64,000 bases of DNA from Roseiarcus sp963717215 (GCA_963717215.1 CAVQVS010000007.1:124001-188000), one strand, 5' to 3'. Positions 44,477 to 53,685 are shown, counted from the stretch's first letter. Notes: generated from the sequence alone by a model not told the origin. Program-made: numbers and translations.

Positions 44477-45681
44477 ATACCCGCTCCCCCGGCCGCCACT
44501 TCTTGCAAATTCCCGGGCCCACAGACGTGCCTGGCCGTGTCCTGCGCGCGATCTCGGAGCCGACGATCGATCATCGCGGCCCCGACTTCGCCGGGCTCGG
44601 ACGTTCCGTCCTGACCGGCCTCAAGCGCGTCTTCCAGACGAACGATCCCGTGGTGATCTTTCCGGCATCCGGCACGGGCGCGTGGGAAGCCGCGCTCGTC
44701 AACACGCTGTCGCCAGGCGACGCTGTCCTGATGACGCGCACCGGCTGGTTCGCATCGCTCTGGAGCGAAATGGCGAAGCGCCTCGGACTCGAGCCGATTC
44801 TTCTCGAGACCGACTGGCGACGCGGCGCCGACCCTGCCGCCATCGAGGCCGCGCTGAAAGCCGACAAAGGCGGGCGGATCCGCGCCGTCTGCGTTGTTCA
44901 CAATGAGACCTCGACCGGCTGCGTCAGCCCTGTCGCCGCTGTCCGCAGAGCAATCGACGCGGCGGGACATCCCGCGCTCCTGCTCGTCGACACAATCTCG
45001 TCGCTGGCTTCGATCGACTACCGGCACGACGAGTGGGGCGTCGACGTCACCGTCGCCGGGAGCCAGAAGGGGCTGATGCTCCCGCCCGGATTGTCCTTCA
45101 ACGCCGTCAGCGCGCGCGCGCTGGAGGCATCCAGGACGGCGAAGCTGCTCCGCGCCTATTGGGACTGGCGGCCGATGCTCGAGGCCAATTCCGGATTTTA
45201 TTTCCCCTACACGCCCGCCACGAATCTCCTGCGCGGCTTGCAGGAGGCGCTCGCGATGCTCGACGAAGAGGGCTTGCCGAATGTTTTCGCGCGGCACGAC
45301 CGTCACGGCGCCGCAACCCGAGCCGCGGTGCAGGCTTGGGGGCAGGCGGGCGCGGTCGAGCTGCAGTGCCTTGAGCCGGCGGATTATTCATCTTCACTCA
45401 CCGCTGTTCGCCTTGCTGAGGGCCATAGCGCCGATGCTTTGCGCGCGCTGATCTTGCGGCGGTTCAACATGAGCCTCGGCAACGGTCTCGGGATTCTCAA
45501 GGACCGCGTTTTTCGCATCGGCCATCTCGGCGACATCAACGACCTCACGCTGCTCGGCGCCATCTCCGGCGTGGAGATGGGACTGAAACTTGCCGGCGTG
45601 CCGATCGGAGCCGGCGGCGTCGATGCAGCGATGGCGGTATTGGCGGCGGGGGAAGCGGAGGGCGGCTTGGGGCGCGGCTAG
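44473..45681 (+). CDS. Serine-glyoxylate-type aminotransferase (class V)
   Basis: A 402-residue PLP enzyme very like bacterial serine-glyoxylate aminotransferase: HFLQIPGPTDVPGRVLRAI, ASGTGAWEAALVNTL, HNETSTG, DTISSLASIDY, and the PLP lysine K199 in AGSQKGLMLPPGL. Family members move an amino group to glyoxylate (from serine, alanine or ureidoglycine). It overlaps the amidase gene by 4 bases and ends the plus-strand operon. The ureidoglycolate lyase at 57.2 kb would supply glyoxylate. Substrate pair not proven. Confidence 0.9.
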   Translation: MNTRSPGRHFLQIPGPTDVPGRVLRAISEPTIDHRGPDFAGLGRSVLTGLKRVFQTNDPVVIFPASGTGAWEAALVNTLSPGDAVLMTRTGWFASLWSEMAKRLGLEPILLETDWRRGADPAAIEAALKADKGGRIRAVCVVHNETSTGCVSPVAAVRRAIDAAGHPALLLVDTISSLASIDYRHDEWGVDVTVAGSQKGLMLPPGLSFNAVSARALEASRTAKLLRAYWDWRPMLEANSGFYFPYTPATNLLRGLQEALAMLDEEGLPNVFARHDRHGAATRAAVQAWGQAGAVELQCLEPADYSSSLTAVRLAEGHSADALRALILRRFNMSLGNGLGILKDRVFRIGHLGDINDLTLLGAISGVEMGLKLAGVPIGAGGVDAAMAVLAAGEAEGGLGRG

Positions 45682-46115
45682 CCCGCAGGCGGTCTGCGCT
45701 GCGCCGGCGTAAAATCGAGAAACAATGTCTTGCCATCCGAAGCATAATGTTCTATGTTTGTTCTCCCGAGCGAGCGATCCCAAATCCTGTGCAGGAGTAG
45801 CTTGTAAAGGTGCAATTTTTGTTTTCGGTCTCGGAGAAGAGAAGCTAGTGAGGCCGCGCAACTCTTGAAGGTGAACGTCGGGACGGCGCTCAGCGCCACG
45901 GCCCCAGGAGGGAAGCGAAGCTTCACGTCTCGAAGGATCGTCCAGTTTACGGCTTCTGAAGCTCCCCATCGACGGGCTCGGGGCAGGCTCCTCGAGGCCG
46001 CTTCGTGGCGCCTGAGGACCAGGGGGGTGGGCATTGCAGCCGCTCACGAAAGCGCACTTAATGCGCTGAAATCATTGAGTCGCGTAACATTGTGCGCGGG
46101 TGGCAAGCGGTTCAG
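45682..46115. other. Intergenic region between convergent operons
   Basis: A 434-bp gap between the aminotransferase and the M20 hydrolase, which are convergent. The part from about 45725 to 45850 is clearly richer in A+T than its surroundings, and no open frame here has a recognisable product. The only distinct element is a GTTC-N7-GTTC direct repeat at 45749-45763. I see no hairpin with a T-run that would terminate either operon. Confidence 0.6.
45749..45763. promoter_or_regulatory. LexA-box-like direct repeat
   Basis: GTTCTATGTTTGTTC fits the alphaproteobacterial LexA box GTTC-N7-GTTC exactly. It lies in an A+T-rich part of an intergenic gap, but no SOS gene is adjacent in either direction. 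A match to eight fixed bases is expected about once or twice by chance in 64 kb over both strands, so it may be fortuitous or left over from a lost gene. Confidence 0.25.
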
Positions 46116-47345
46116 TCAAGCGCCCTTGAACCCGATCTGCTGTGCCGCATCAGCAAGCGCCTGGCAGCCGAGGACGATATCGGCTTCGCTCGTATCCTCC
46201 GACCAGTGATGGCTCACGCCCTTGATGCTGGGCACGAACAACATGCCCGCCGGAAGCTTACGCGCCAGGATTTGCGCATCGTGCCCGGCGCCGCTTGGCA
46301 TCGAGAGGAATCCGCCCGGCGCAAGCTCTTGCGCGGCGTGGCGCAATGCGTCTTGAAACGCCCGCGACATGAGCACGGGGCTCACTGTCCAAACGGTCTC
46401 CATCATAGCGGCGCACGGGCCCGCCGCATTGGCTTCGGCGACGAGGGCGACGAGCAAGTCCTCAAAGCGCTCCAACTGCACGGCCTCGAGATCGCGCACC
46501 TGGAACATCATCTCGGCGCGTCCCGGAACGATGCTCGGCTGGCCAGGCTCGACCTGGATCGCGCCTGTCGTCCAGACGCTGCGGGGTCCGGAGATTTGCG
46601 GAAAGCGCTCCGCAATCTTCGCGGCGAGTTTGACGAGCGCGACGCCCGCGTCCTTGCGCCTGACCATGCGCGTCGTGCCCGCGTGGTTGGCTTCTCCGGC
46701 GAAGACGATGCGATATTGGCGGATGCCGACAATTCCGGTGACAATTCCAAGACGCAATCCGGCTTCGTCGAGAATGTCGCCCTGCTCGATATGCGCTTCG
46801 AGATAGCCGAGGTAATCGGAGGCCACGATCGTCTCGCGCTTGCGCCCCGCAAGACCTGCGGTCGCCAAAGCCTCGCGCAAAGGCGTTCCATTGTTGTGGT
46901 CGCGCGCCTTGTCGATCTCCTCGTCCGTGACGTCGCCAATGAAGGAGCGACTTCCGAGAAAAGAGCCAAAATGCCCTTCCTCGTCCGCCCAGGAGGCGAC
47001 GTCGATCGGAGTGCCCGCCGTGCGAGCGTCTTCGCGGAATGCCCGCGCGACTTCGAGCCCATACATGACGCCGAGCGCCCCATCGAGCCAGCCCGCATGG
47101 TTCTGGGACTCGGTGTGCGAACCGATCAGGAGCCTAGGTCCGCTCACGCGCGAACGACCGAGCACGTTGCCGATTCCATCGATCGACGCTTCAAGCCCGG
47201 CCTCCGCGAAATGTCCGGCGAGCCAGCGGCGCGCCTCGATGTCCTGGGGTGAAAAAGTCGGTCGATGGACGCCGCTCTTGTAAGCGCCGAACTTGGCTAA
47301 CCGGCGGAGGTCGGCGAGCAATCTGGCGCCGTTGATGTGTGACAT
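46116..47345 (-). CDS. M20-family Zn-dependent amidohydrolase (allantoate/N-carbamoyl type)
   Basis: A 409-residue metallohydrolase of the allantoate amidohydrolase/N-carbamoyl amino acid hydrolase group. Metal-ligand positions are H77 (IGSHTESQNHAGWLDGALGV), D88, E122-E123 (SWADEEGHFGSF), and H in LEAHIEQG, followed by the dimerisation-domain IVGIRQYRIVFAGEANHAGT and PSGAGHDAQ. The first motif reads HTE instead of the usual HLD. It removes carbamoyl or ureido groups, releasing ammonia and CO2. Beside hydantoinase A/B and near an allantoinase, it could act on N-carbamoyl amino acids or on allantoate. It is the distal gene of the minus-strand hydantoinase operon. Confidence 0.9.
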   Translation of the reverse strand: MSHINGARLLADLRRLAKFGAYKSGVHRPTFSPQDIEARRWLAGHFAEAGLEASIDGIGNVLGRSRVSGPRLLIGSHTESQNHAGWLDGALGVMYGLEVARAFREDARTAGTPIDVASWADEEGHFGSFLGSRSFIGDVTDEEIDKARDHNNGTPLREALATAGLAGRKRETIVASDYLGYLEAHIEQGDILDEAGLRLGIVTGIVGIRQYRIVFAGEANHAGTTRMVRRKDAGVALVKLAAKIAERFPQISGPRSVWTTGAIQVEPGQPSIVPGRAEMMFQVRDLEAVQLERFEDLLVALVAEANAAGPCAAMMETVWTVSPVLMSRAFQDALRHAAQELAPGGFLSMPSGAGHDAQILARKLPAGMLFVPSIKGVSHHWSEDTSEADIVLGCQALADAAQQIGFKGA

Positions 47346-47349
47346 GGGT

Positions 47350-48334
47350 TCAGGTGGGGTTGACGGCTAGGATGAGCTTGCCCGCGACCTGCCGTGAAGC
47401 GAGCCGATCTAGCATGGCGCGCGCTTCGCCAAAGGGGAACGTCTCTTCAAGCGGCACTTTCAGACTCCCGTCCAGGATTCCGCTCACGACCACGTCGATC
47501 GATTGGCGCCAGAGTTGGGAAGAGAAGTCGACGTGGCCGAGGTGGAACCGGGTGAAGGTGAGGGACTTCGCCACCAGCCTCTCCCAGAGATTTGGAAACG
47601 GCCGACCTTCCGCCTCACCGAAGCTCACGACATGACCAAGCTTGCGAATGGTCGAGAAACTGCGGTCAAGGATACTCGCGCCGGTCGAGTTCAAGCACCT
47701 TGTCAACGCCCTTGCCTCCAGTGAATCGCATGACCGCCTCGACGAAATCTTCGTCTTCGCGGTTGATGGCCCTGGCCGCGCCATGGGCAAGCGCACGCGC
47801 GTCCTTGCCCCTCGTCCCCACGGTCCCGATGACGGTCGCGCCAGCGCGTACGGCAAGCTGGGTCGCGAACAGCCCTACGCCGCCGCCGATGGCGTGGATG
47901 AGAATGACGTCGCCGGGCTTGGTCACGCTGACGTTGTGGAGCAGATGCCAAGCGGTCAGACCCTGGATGGGAAAGGCGGCCGCGATGTCCAGCCCCATGA
48001 CCGCAGGAATTGGGATCAGACGTTCAACCCGGGCGACGCACTGATCGGCGAAGCCGCCGGCCTCCTCCAGGAACGCGGCGACGCGGTCGCCAACCTTCGC
48101 TCCGGTGACGCCCGGTCCGAGCGCTGCGATCCGTCCTGAGACCTCGAGCCCGCCGATGATCGGGTAGCCTTTCGGATGCGGGTAGGTTCCGCTGACGATC
48201 ATCGTGTCGGCGAAATTGCAGCCGCAATAGGCGACGTCGATCAGCACCTCTCCCGGGCCAGGAATCGGTTGCGGCGCTTCCCCCACCCTGAGATTGTCGT
48301 CCACGCCCGGAGCGTCGACGATGATCGCGCGCAC
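47350..48334 (-). CDS. Quinone oxidoreductase-type medium-chain dehydrogenase (single-base frameshift)
   Basis: A zinc-free MDR protein of the NADPH:quinone oxidoreductase group, about 327 residues. The N-terminal GroES-like domain starts MRAIIVDAPGVDDN; the NADPH motif is HAIGGGVGLFATQLA near residue 150, followed by VIGTVGT. One extra T in the TT near 47693 shifts the frame from GGKGVDKVL to NSTGASILDRSFSTI. I take the GTG at 48334 as start. It lies between the hydantoinase B gene (16 bp) and the M20 hydrolase (4 bp), so it is part of the same operon, but its substrate is unclear. Confidence 0.87.
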
Positions 48335-48350
48335 CGAATCTCGTCCTTCG

Positions 48351-50156
48351 CTATTTGGCCGCAGCCGCGCTCGCCCGGAGCGAGTCCGTTGCCGCCACGT
48401 CCAAGGCGCTGCCTCGGATGACGACGCCATAATCCGCCTCCGCCTCGTCTGCGGAAATATAGCCGTCGAGCGTGTCGCTCAGCACGGCCTCAGGGTCCCT
48501 CTCAAGCGGATCGCCGTACCCGCCGCCGTTCGGTCCTACCGCGATGAGCCGGTCGCCTGAGCCCGCTCCCCGATAGGGGACCTTGGAGGGCAGGGCCTTT
48601 TCATCCCCCGCGGCGAGGCGCAGCGACAGGGAGGCTGTCGAGCCGTCCGCTCCGCCATCGAACCCCCAAGGGCGATATTTGTGTCCCTCGCCCTCGACCG
48701 AGAATGCGCCGTCAGACAGGAAGGCGAATTCGCGGACTGAGCCGATGCCGCCGCGCCATTTGCCTTTTGCGGGCGCCTCGTCGCGCAGCTCGTAGCGGCT
48801 GACGCGAAGCGGCAGATGCAACTCGATGTCCTCGATCGGGTTGTTTCGCGTATTGGCGTAAAGGGTGTCGACCGCGTCCATGCCGTCCATGCCCTCTCTG
48901 CCGCCGTAGCTCCCTTCGAGAATTTCCATCTGGACCCAGTGGCGACCTTCGTGAAGCCCCGTGAACGCGACGCAACGCAGATTGCCGATACCGGCGCTCA
49001 CCTGTCCCGGCACGCATTGCGCAAGCGCCTTCATGACCGTGTCGGCAAGCGCGTTGCCGGGACAGAAACGCGCGATGACTGGCGCCGGGAAGTTCGGGTT
49101 CGCAAGGGTTCCCTTCGGCGCGATAATGTGAATCGGACGCGTCAGTCCCATGTTCTGCGGCACGGCGCCATAAGTCGCGCTGTCGAGAAGAATGGAGCGA
49201 AGCGTCAGCCAGATTGCGCAATCGACCGTGCCTTCGAGCGGCATGTTGATCGGCCGGTCATCGACCTGCGGGGCCGTGCCCGTGAGGTCGACGGTCATGT
49301 CGTCGCCGCGCACTTTTAGCGTCACCTTGATCTTGAGATCGCGGCGCTTCGCCTCCTCGTCGTCCAGAAAACCGTCGATCGTCGTTTCGGCCCCGTAGTC
49401 GCCGTCCGGCAGCGCGCGGATCGCCTCACGCATCAGGCGCTCGGAATAATCCATGAGGTCCTGGTAGGCGAGCATAACGGTTGCGAGCCCATACTGACGC
49501 ACGAGCGCAAGATAGCGCTCCGCGCCGATTTCCGCCGCCCTGATCTGCGCCTCCATGTCGCCGACGACGAGGTCGGACGCTCGTATGTTATCGCGCAGGA
49601 GCTGCCAGACCGCCCGGTTCGAGCGCCCGTCCTCGATGATCTTGATGGCCTTGAACTGCAGGCCTTCCGCGTAGGTATCCACAGCGCTAACGATGCCCGC
49701 ACTGCCCGGAGTCGAGGCGCCGATGTCCAAATGATGGGCAGTGGTGACCGAGAAGCCGATCAGTTCCTCGTCAAGAAACACCGGCACGCAAAAGGCGACG
49801 TCCGGCCCGTGCGAAGCGCCCCCGTAAGGGTCGTTGTGCATGATCACGTCGCCGGGGACGATTGTCTCGCCACGTTTCGCAAGTTCCTTTCGGATCCCGC
49901 GGATATAGCCGGGGATGGGACCGGACTGGAGTGGGGTGCTCATCTTGCACTCGCAGAGCTGGCCTCCTTCCGGGTCAGTCAGCGCGGCGCCGAAATCCTC
50001 GGACTCCCGGATAATGCTCGAATAGGCCATGCGCATGAGTTTGTGACCCATCTCGATGGCGATGTTTTCGAGCGCGCCGTGGATAACCGCCGCCGTCACC
50101 GGATTGACGCGCGTTGCGGGATGGGAGTTCTGGGCGACCGCTGAATGAACCGTCAT
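48351..50156 (-). CDS. hyuB: Hydantoinase B/oxoprolinase family subunit
   Basis: A 601-residue HyuB-type subunit. Typical segments are NPVTAAVIHGALENIAIEMG, HNDPYGGASHGPDVAFCVPVF, TTAHHLDIGASTPGS and a C-terminal YRGAGSGDRLIAVGPNGGGYGDPLERDP. With HyuA it forms an ATP-dependent complex that opens cyclic imides or lactams such as N-methylhydantoin or 5-oxoproline, or carboxylates ketones in related enzymes. The ATG overlaps the HyuA stop (ATGA). The substrate is not determined, but ureide and carbamoyl enzymes nearby favour a hydantoin-like ring. Confidence 0.93.
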   Translation of the reverse strand: MTVHSAVAQNSHPATRVNPVTAAVIHGALENIAIEMGHKLMRMAYSSIIRESEDFGAALTDPEGGQLCECKMSTPLQSGPIPGYIRGIRKELAKRGETIVPGDVIMHNDPYGGASHGPDVAFCVPVFLDEELIGFSVTTAHHLDIGASTPGSAGIVSAVDTYAEGLQFKAIKIIEDGRSNRAVWQLLRDNIRASDLVVGDMEAQIRAAEIGAERYLALVRQYGLATVMLAYQDLMDYSERLMREAIRALPDGDYGAETTIDGFLDDEEAKRRDLKIKVTLKVRGDDMTVDLTGTAPQVDDRPINMPLEGTVDCAIWLTLRSILLDSATYGAVPQNMGLTRPIHIIAPKGTLANPNFPAPVIARFCPGNALADTVMKALAQCVPGQVSAGIGNLRCVAFTGLHEGRHWVQMEILEGSYGGREGMDGMDAVDTLYANTRNNPIEDIELHLPLRVSRYELRDEAPAKGKWRGGIGSVREFAFLSDGAFSVEGEGHKYRPWGFDGGADGSTASLSLRLAAGDEKALPSKVPYRGAGSGDRLIAVGPNGGGYGDPLERDPEAVLSDTLDGYISADEAEADYGVVIRGSALDVAATDSLRASAAAAK

Positions 50157-52231
50157 TGCAGTCCTCTAAGCGTGATGATGATATTGCCCATCCAGTCGAC
50201 ACAGGCGATCGCGCCGGGTGGGACGAGCGTCGTGCTGTCGGTTTGCAGGATGACAGCGGGACCGGGAAAGGTCTCCTCCACCGGGAGTTCGCTGCGGCGA
50301 TAAAAGGGCGTCTCGAAGCTCTCAAGCTTGCCGCCAACCCGAAACAGGCATGGGCTTACGCGCGCCTTTGCCTTGTCGAGCGAACCGCCTTTCGGCGCGT
50401 TCATCGCGCGCAGTTTCGGAACGCGGCCAATTCCGATCACCCGGATGTTCACGATCTCGATCGGGCTCGCCTCAAAAGCGCGCCCGTACTCGGCCGCATG
50501 AGCAGCGTGAAAACCCGACCAGGCTTGCGGGAGAGTGTCCTCATTGATCTCACCGTCGGGCAGAGGAACGCGCAGCTCATAGCCTTGCCCGACGTAACGA
50601 AGGTCGCCTGCGCGAGAGAAGGTCACCTCGGAAAGCGGAATGTGGTCCGCCTCGAACCGCGTCGCGAGGCCAGTCTGCATTTCGGCAAGACTCTTGTTGA
50701 GCTTCTTGAGATCGACTGCGCCGCTGACCTGAAATTCCGTCTGAACGGAATCGTATTTGAAGTCGGTCGTGAGAAGCCCCATGGCGGAGGTGATGCCGGG
50801 GTAGGGGGGCACGATCACTTCGGGAATGTCGAGGATGGCGGCGACCTCGGCGCCTTGCAGCGGGCCGCCGCCGCCGAAGGCCACAAGGGAGAAACCACGC
50901 GGGTCGATACCCTTCTGGATCGTACGGGAGCGGATTGCGTTCGCCATATTGGCGTTGATCACGCTGAGAATGCCCTCTGCCGCCTCGCTGAGCCCGAGGC
51001 CGAGCTTGGCCGCGAGCGCGCTCACGGCGCGGCGCGCCGCTTCCGCATCGAGCTTCATGCCGCCGCCAAGGAAGTCTTCCGCGTCGAGCCGACCGAGAAC
51101 CAGATTGGCGTCGGTGACAGTCGGTTCTTCGCCGCCCATTCCATACGCCGCGGGTCCGGGAACGGCGCCCGCGCTGCGGGGCCCAACCCGAAACGCTCCG
51201 CCGCGGTCCACGTAAGCGATCGAACCGCCTCCCGCGCCTATGGTGTGGATGTCGATCATGGGAGTCAGCAGCGGGAAGCCGGCGATGGACGTTGAGCGCG
51301 CATCGGTTTCCGCGAGTCTTCCGTCGACGATGATTCCGATATCGGCGCTGGTGCCGCCGATGTCGAAGGTGATCAGCTTGCGTCGCTCCGCCAGTCCGCC
51401 GATCCATGCGCCCGCGAGCACGCCGGCCGCCAACCCCGAGAGCAGCGTCAGCGTCGGCTTCTCCGACACCATGCCCGCAGTCGCGACACCTCCGTTCGAC
51501 GCCATGATCCTGAGATCGGCTTTAAGCCCTGCGCTCTTCAGCGAACGGTCCAGGTGCGTGATGTACATCCGAACCTTCGGCCCGATAAAGGCGGCCAAGG
51601 CCGCGGTTGTAAATCGCTCAAACTCCCGGAACTGTGGGGATACGAACGAGGAGGTGGTTACAAACGCATCGGGAACAATCTCGGAAACGATCGCCTTGGC
51701 GCGGTCCTCATGCGCAGGATTAAGATAGGAGAAAAGAAAGCAGATCGCGACCGATTCCACGCCCGCGTCGCGAAGGGCGCGGGCCGCTTCGCGCACGCGC
51801 TCTTCATCCAGCGGCTCGAGTTCATGGCCCTGCGGCGGCGCGAGACGTCCAGGAACCACCATGCGGTTGCGACGCTTGATCAGCGGACGAGCTTGCCAGG
51901 GCAATTCTTGCCGGATCGAATAATGCTCGACCCGCTGATGACGTCCGATGTGCAGAACATCGCGGAAGCCCTCGTTGGTGATCATGCCGGCTTTGGCGCC
52001 CTTGTCCTCAAGGACGGCGTTGGTCGCGGTCGTCGTCGCATGGAAGACGAGGTCGATCTCGTCGGCCCTGCGCTGAGCCAGCGCGAGAAGGCTCTCGATG
52101 CCTTTCATGACCCCGTTCGAGGGATCTCCCGGCGTCGTCGGAACTTTGTGAATCGCCATGGCGCCGCTGTCGAGGTCGGAGAATATGAGGTCGGTAAATG
52201 TGCCCCCGACATCGACGCCAATGACCTTCAT
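50153..52231 (-). CDS. hyuA: Hydantoinase A/oxoprolinase family subunit
   Basis: A 692-residue HyuA-type subunit with an actin-like ATPase fold. The N-terminal phosphate loop is DVGGTFTD (residues 7-14), followed by FHATTTATNAVLEDKGAKAG, ITFDIGGTSADIGII and VAFGGGGPLQGAEVAAIL. It activates the ring substrate with ATP for HyuB. The start is the ATG at 52231; fifteen further codons upstream are open but atypical. It is the first gene of the minus-strand operon (hyuA, hyuB, quinone oxidoreductase, M20 hydrolase), divergent from the ribose-type importer. Confidence 0.93.
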   Translation of the reverse strand: MKVIGVDVGGTFTDLIFSDLDSGAMAIHKVPTTPGDPSNGVMKGIESLLALAQRRADEIDLVFHATTTATNAVLEDKGAKAGMITNEGFRDVLHIGRHQRVEHYSIRQELPWQARPLIKRRNRMVVPGRLAPPQGHELEPLDEERVREAARALRDAGVESVAICFLFSYLNPAHEDRAKAIVSEIVPDAFVTTSSFVSPQFREFERFTTAALAAFIGPKVRMYITHLDRSLKSAGLKADLRIMASNGGVATAGMVSEKPTLTLLSGLAAGVLAGAWIGGLAERRKLITFDIGGTSADIGIIVDGRLAETDARSTSIAGFPLLTPMIDIHTIGAGGGSIAYVDRGGAFRVGPRSAGAVPGPAAYGMGGEEPTVTDANLVLGRLDAEDFLGGGMKLDAEAARRAVSALAAKLGLGLSEAAEGILSVINANMANAIRSRTIQKGIDPRGFSLVAFGGGGPLQGAEVAAILDIPEVIVPPYPGITSAMGLLTTDFKYDSVQTEFQVSGAVDLKKLNKSLAEMQTGLATRFEADHIPLSEVTFSRAGDLRYVGQGYELRVPLPDGEINEDTLPQAWSGFHAAHAAEYGRAFEASPIEIVNIRVIGIGRVPKLRAMNAPKGGSLDKAKARVSPCLFRVGGKLESFETPFYRRSELPVEETFPGPAVILQTDSTTLVPPGAIACVDWMGNIIITLRGLQ

Positions 52232-52572
52232 GGATTGCGAACTCCGAATGCAAAAGACGTCATGCTGGCAACCCACAAGACAACACTATTGTATGCGTTC
52301 TTAGCGCGACACGATCCGCGAGCGGATCAAAAGTCACGATCTCGACAATCTGTCCTATGCCAATTTCGCCTTGCAGAAGACTGCCGCTGCAGAAAACCCG
52401 CCCCTGCAAGAGGCTTGCCGTCTCCAGCGGAGCGATGCAACTTGTCAAAGCGAAGGCTTCTGATCAGGCGGGATGCCGCGCACTCCCGGCATGACGTTTG
52501 CTTTGTTCAAGCGGTCGTGCGGCTTCTCGATTGCGATCGTCGGCGACAAGAGGATTCTGCAAGGGGACTTAA
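52232..52572. other. Divergent intergenic region hyuA / ribose-type importer
   Basis: A 341-bp regulatory gap between two divergent operons. No recognisable small gene is present. Besides a sigma-54-like element at 52487-52502 it holds an AT-rich stretch near the hyuA start (ACAACACTATTGTATGCG at about 52280) that could contain a GntR-type half-site. No regulator gene for the pair is in the window. Confidence 0.55.
52487..52502 (+). promoter_or_regulatory. Sigma-54-like promoter candidate
   Basis: CGGCATGACGTTTGCT keeps the GG-N10-GC spacing and matches TGGCACG-N4-TTGCT at 10 of 12 positions. Transcription would start about 60 bases before the ATG at 52573. The genes it would serve import and degrade ureides, a nitrogen source, which supports the call. 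The match is imperfect. Confidence 0.4.
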
Positions 52573-53685
52573 ATGACGGACCGTTCATCCCTCTGGCGCG
52601 CCTTCGCCTTAAGCTTGCCAATCTGTGGAATGGCCGCAGCCTCTGCGTATGCGGATGATTTGTCGTATTTCAAGAAGCAAATCGAGCCGTTCACGAAGAA
52701 GCCTGAGTTTGTCGCGCCAGGCCCCGCCTTCGACGCTCAGGCCTGCATGAAGGGCAAGTCGATCCTCAGCATTCCCGTTTCGAGCGCTAACCCCTTCACC
52801 GCCAATATCGAGAAGGCCATGGCGGCCGCGGCAAAAAAAGTAGGCTTCAAGTTCACGACCTGGGAGAATCAAGGCCAAAGTTCGCAATGGGTGCAGGGGA
52901 TGGACACCGCGGTGAACCAGAAGGTCGATCTCATCGATCTTCTGGCCGGCACGGACCCGCGCGTGTTGGTCCCGCAAGTCAACGCCGCCCGGGCGGCGAA
53001 GATTCCCGTCGTAGCCTCGCACTACAATGGCGTTGAGCAGACCGCCGAGGTGAAGAAATACGCGGACGGCGATGTGCCGATCGACTACGCCAAAGCTGGT
53101 GGGCTCTTAGCCGACTGGGCGGTGGTGCAGACGAAAGGGCACATGAACGCGCTCGAGTTGATTGCCACCGGCCCTCTGTCAACTGACTCTATGATGGCGG
53201 GTATCGACGCCGAATTGAAGCATTGCGACGACTGCAAGACCAAGGTGATGAACTTCAACGTGACCGACTGGGGCACGAGGATCACCCCTGGCGTTCAGGC
53301 GGCTCTGCTTGCCGATCCGACGATCAACTACATCATCGTGATCTATGACAGCATGAGCCAGTTCGTGGCGCCGGCGGTGACGATCACGGGATCACAGGCT
53401 CGCGTGGGCGTCGACGCGTTCAATGGCACCCCGTTCGTGCTCGGCCTTGTCCAGCAGGGCGGCGTGCAAATGGATGTCGGCGAAAATCTCGACTGGATTG
53501 GTCATGCGATCATCGATGCGGAAATGCGCCGCATCTGCGGTCTTCCTCTCGTCGCCGATCCGAAAATCCCGTTTTATATCTTCACCAAGGACAATGCGAA
53601 GGACGCTGGGACGCCGCCCCAGCTCTCTCAAGGTTATGGCGACGCCTATGTGAAGGGTTACGCAGACCTGTGGAAGCTTCAATAG
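52573..53685 (+). CDS. Ribose-type ABC substrate-binding protein
   Basis: A 370-residue periplasmic binding protein of the RbsB (family 4) class. The signal peptide ends near SAYA at residue 27. After an unusual leader of about 35 residues, the fold begins GKSILSIPVSSANPFTANIEKAMAAAA. The hinge regions NQKVDLIDLLAGTDPRVLVP and VGVDAFNGTPFVLGLVQQ are visible. A pair of cysteines (HCDDCKTKV) may form a disulfide. The ligand is likely not a sugar: the operon continues with allantoinase and ureidoglycolate lyase, so a ureide such as allantoin is a reasonable guess. Confidence 0.9.
   Translation: MTDRSSLWRAFALSLPICGMAAASAYADDLSYFKKQIEPFTKKPEFVAPGPAFDAQACMKGKSILSIPVSSANPFTANIEKAMAAAAKKVGFKFTTWENQGQSSQWVQGMDTAVNQKVDLIDLLAGTDPRVLVPQVNAARAAKIPVVASHYNGVEQTAEVKKYADGDVPIDYAKAGGLLADWAVVQTKGHMNALELIATGPLSTDSMMAGIDAELKHCDDCKTKVMNFNVTDWGTRITPGVQAALLADPTINYIIVIYDSMSQFVAPAVTITGSQARVGVDAFNGTPFVLGLVQQGGVQMDVGENLDWIGHAIIDAEMRRICGLPLVADPKIPFYIFTKDNAKDAGTPPQLSQGYGDAYVKGYADLWKLQ

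Noticed and set aside
43087..45681. A true amidase-aminotransferase fusion protein
   Set aside because: The amidase C terminus is intact in another frame and overlaps the aminotransferase ATG; one extra T explains the join.
45394..46209. Several small open frames in and around the gap between the aminotransferase and the M20 gene
   Set aside because: They overlap each other on both strands, show no ribosome-binding sites or known families, and include low-complexity stretches.
52260..52290. A GntR/FadR-type operator suggested by TATTGTATGCG
   Set aside because: Only one half resembles an operator; the second half does not match, and no GntR gene is adjacent.
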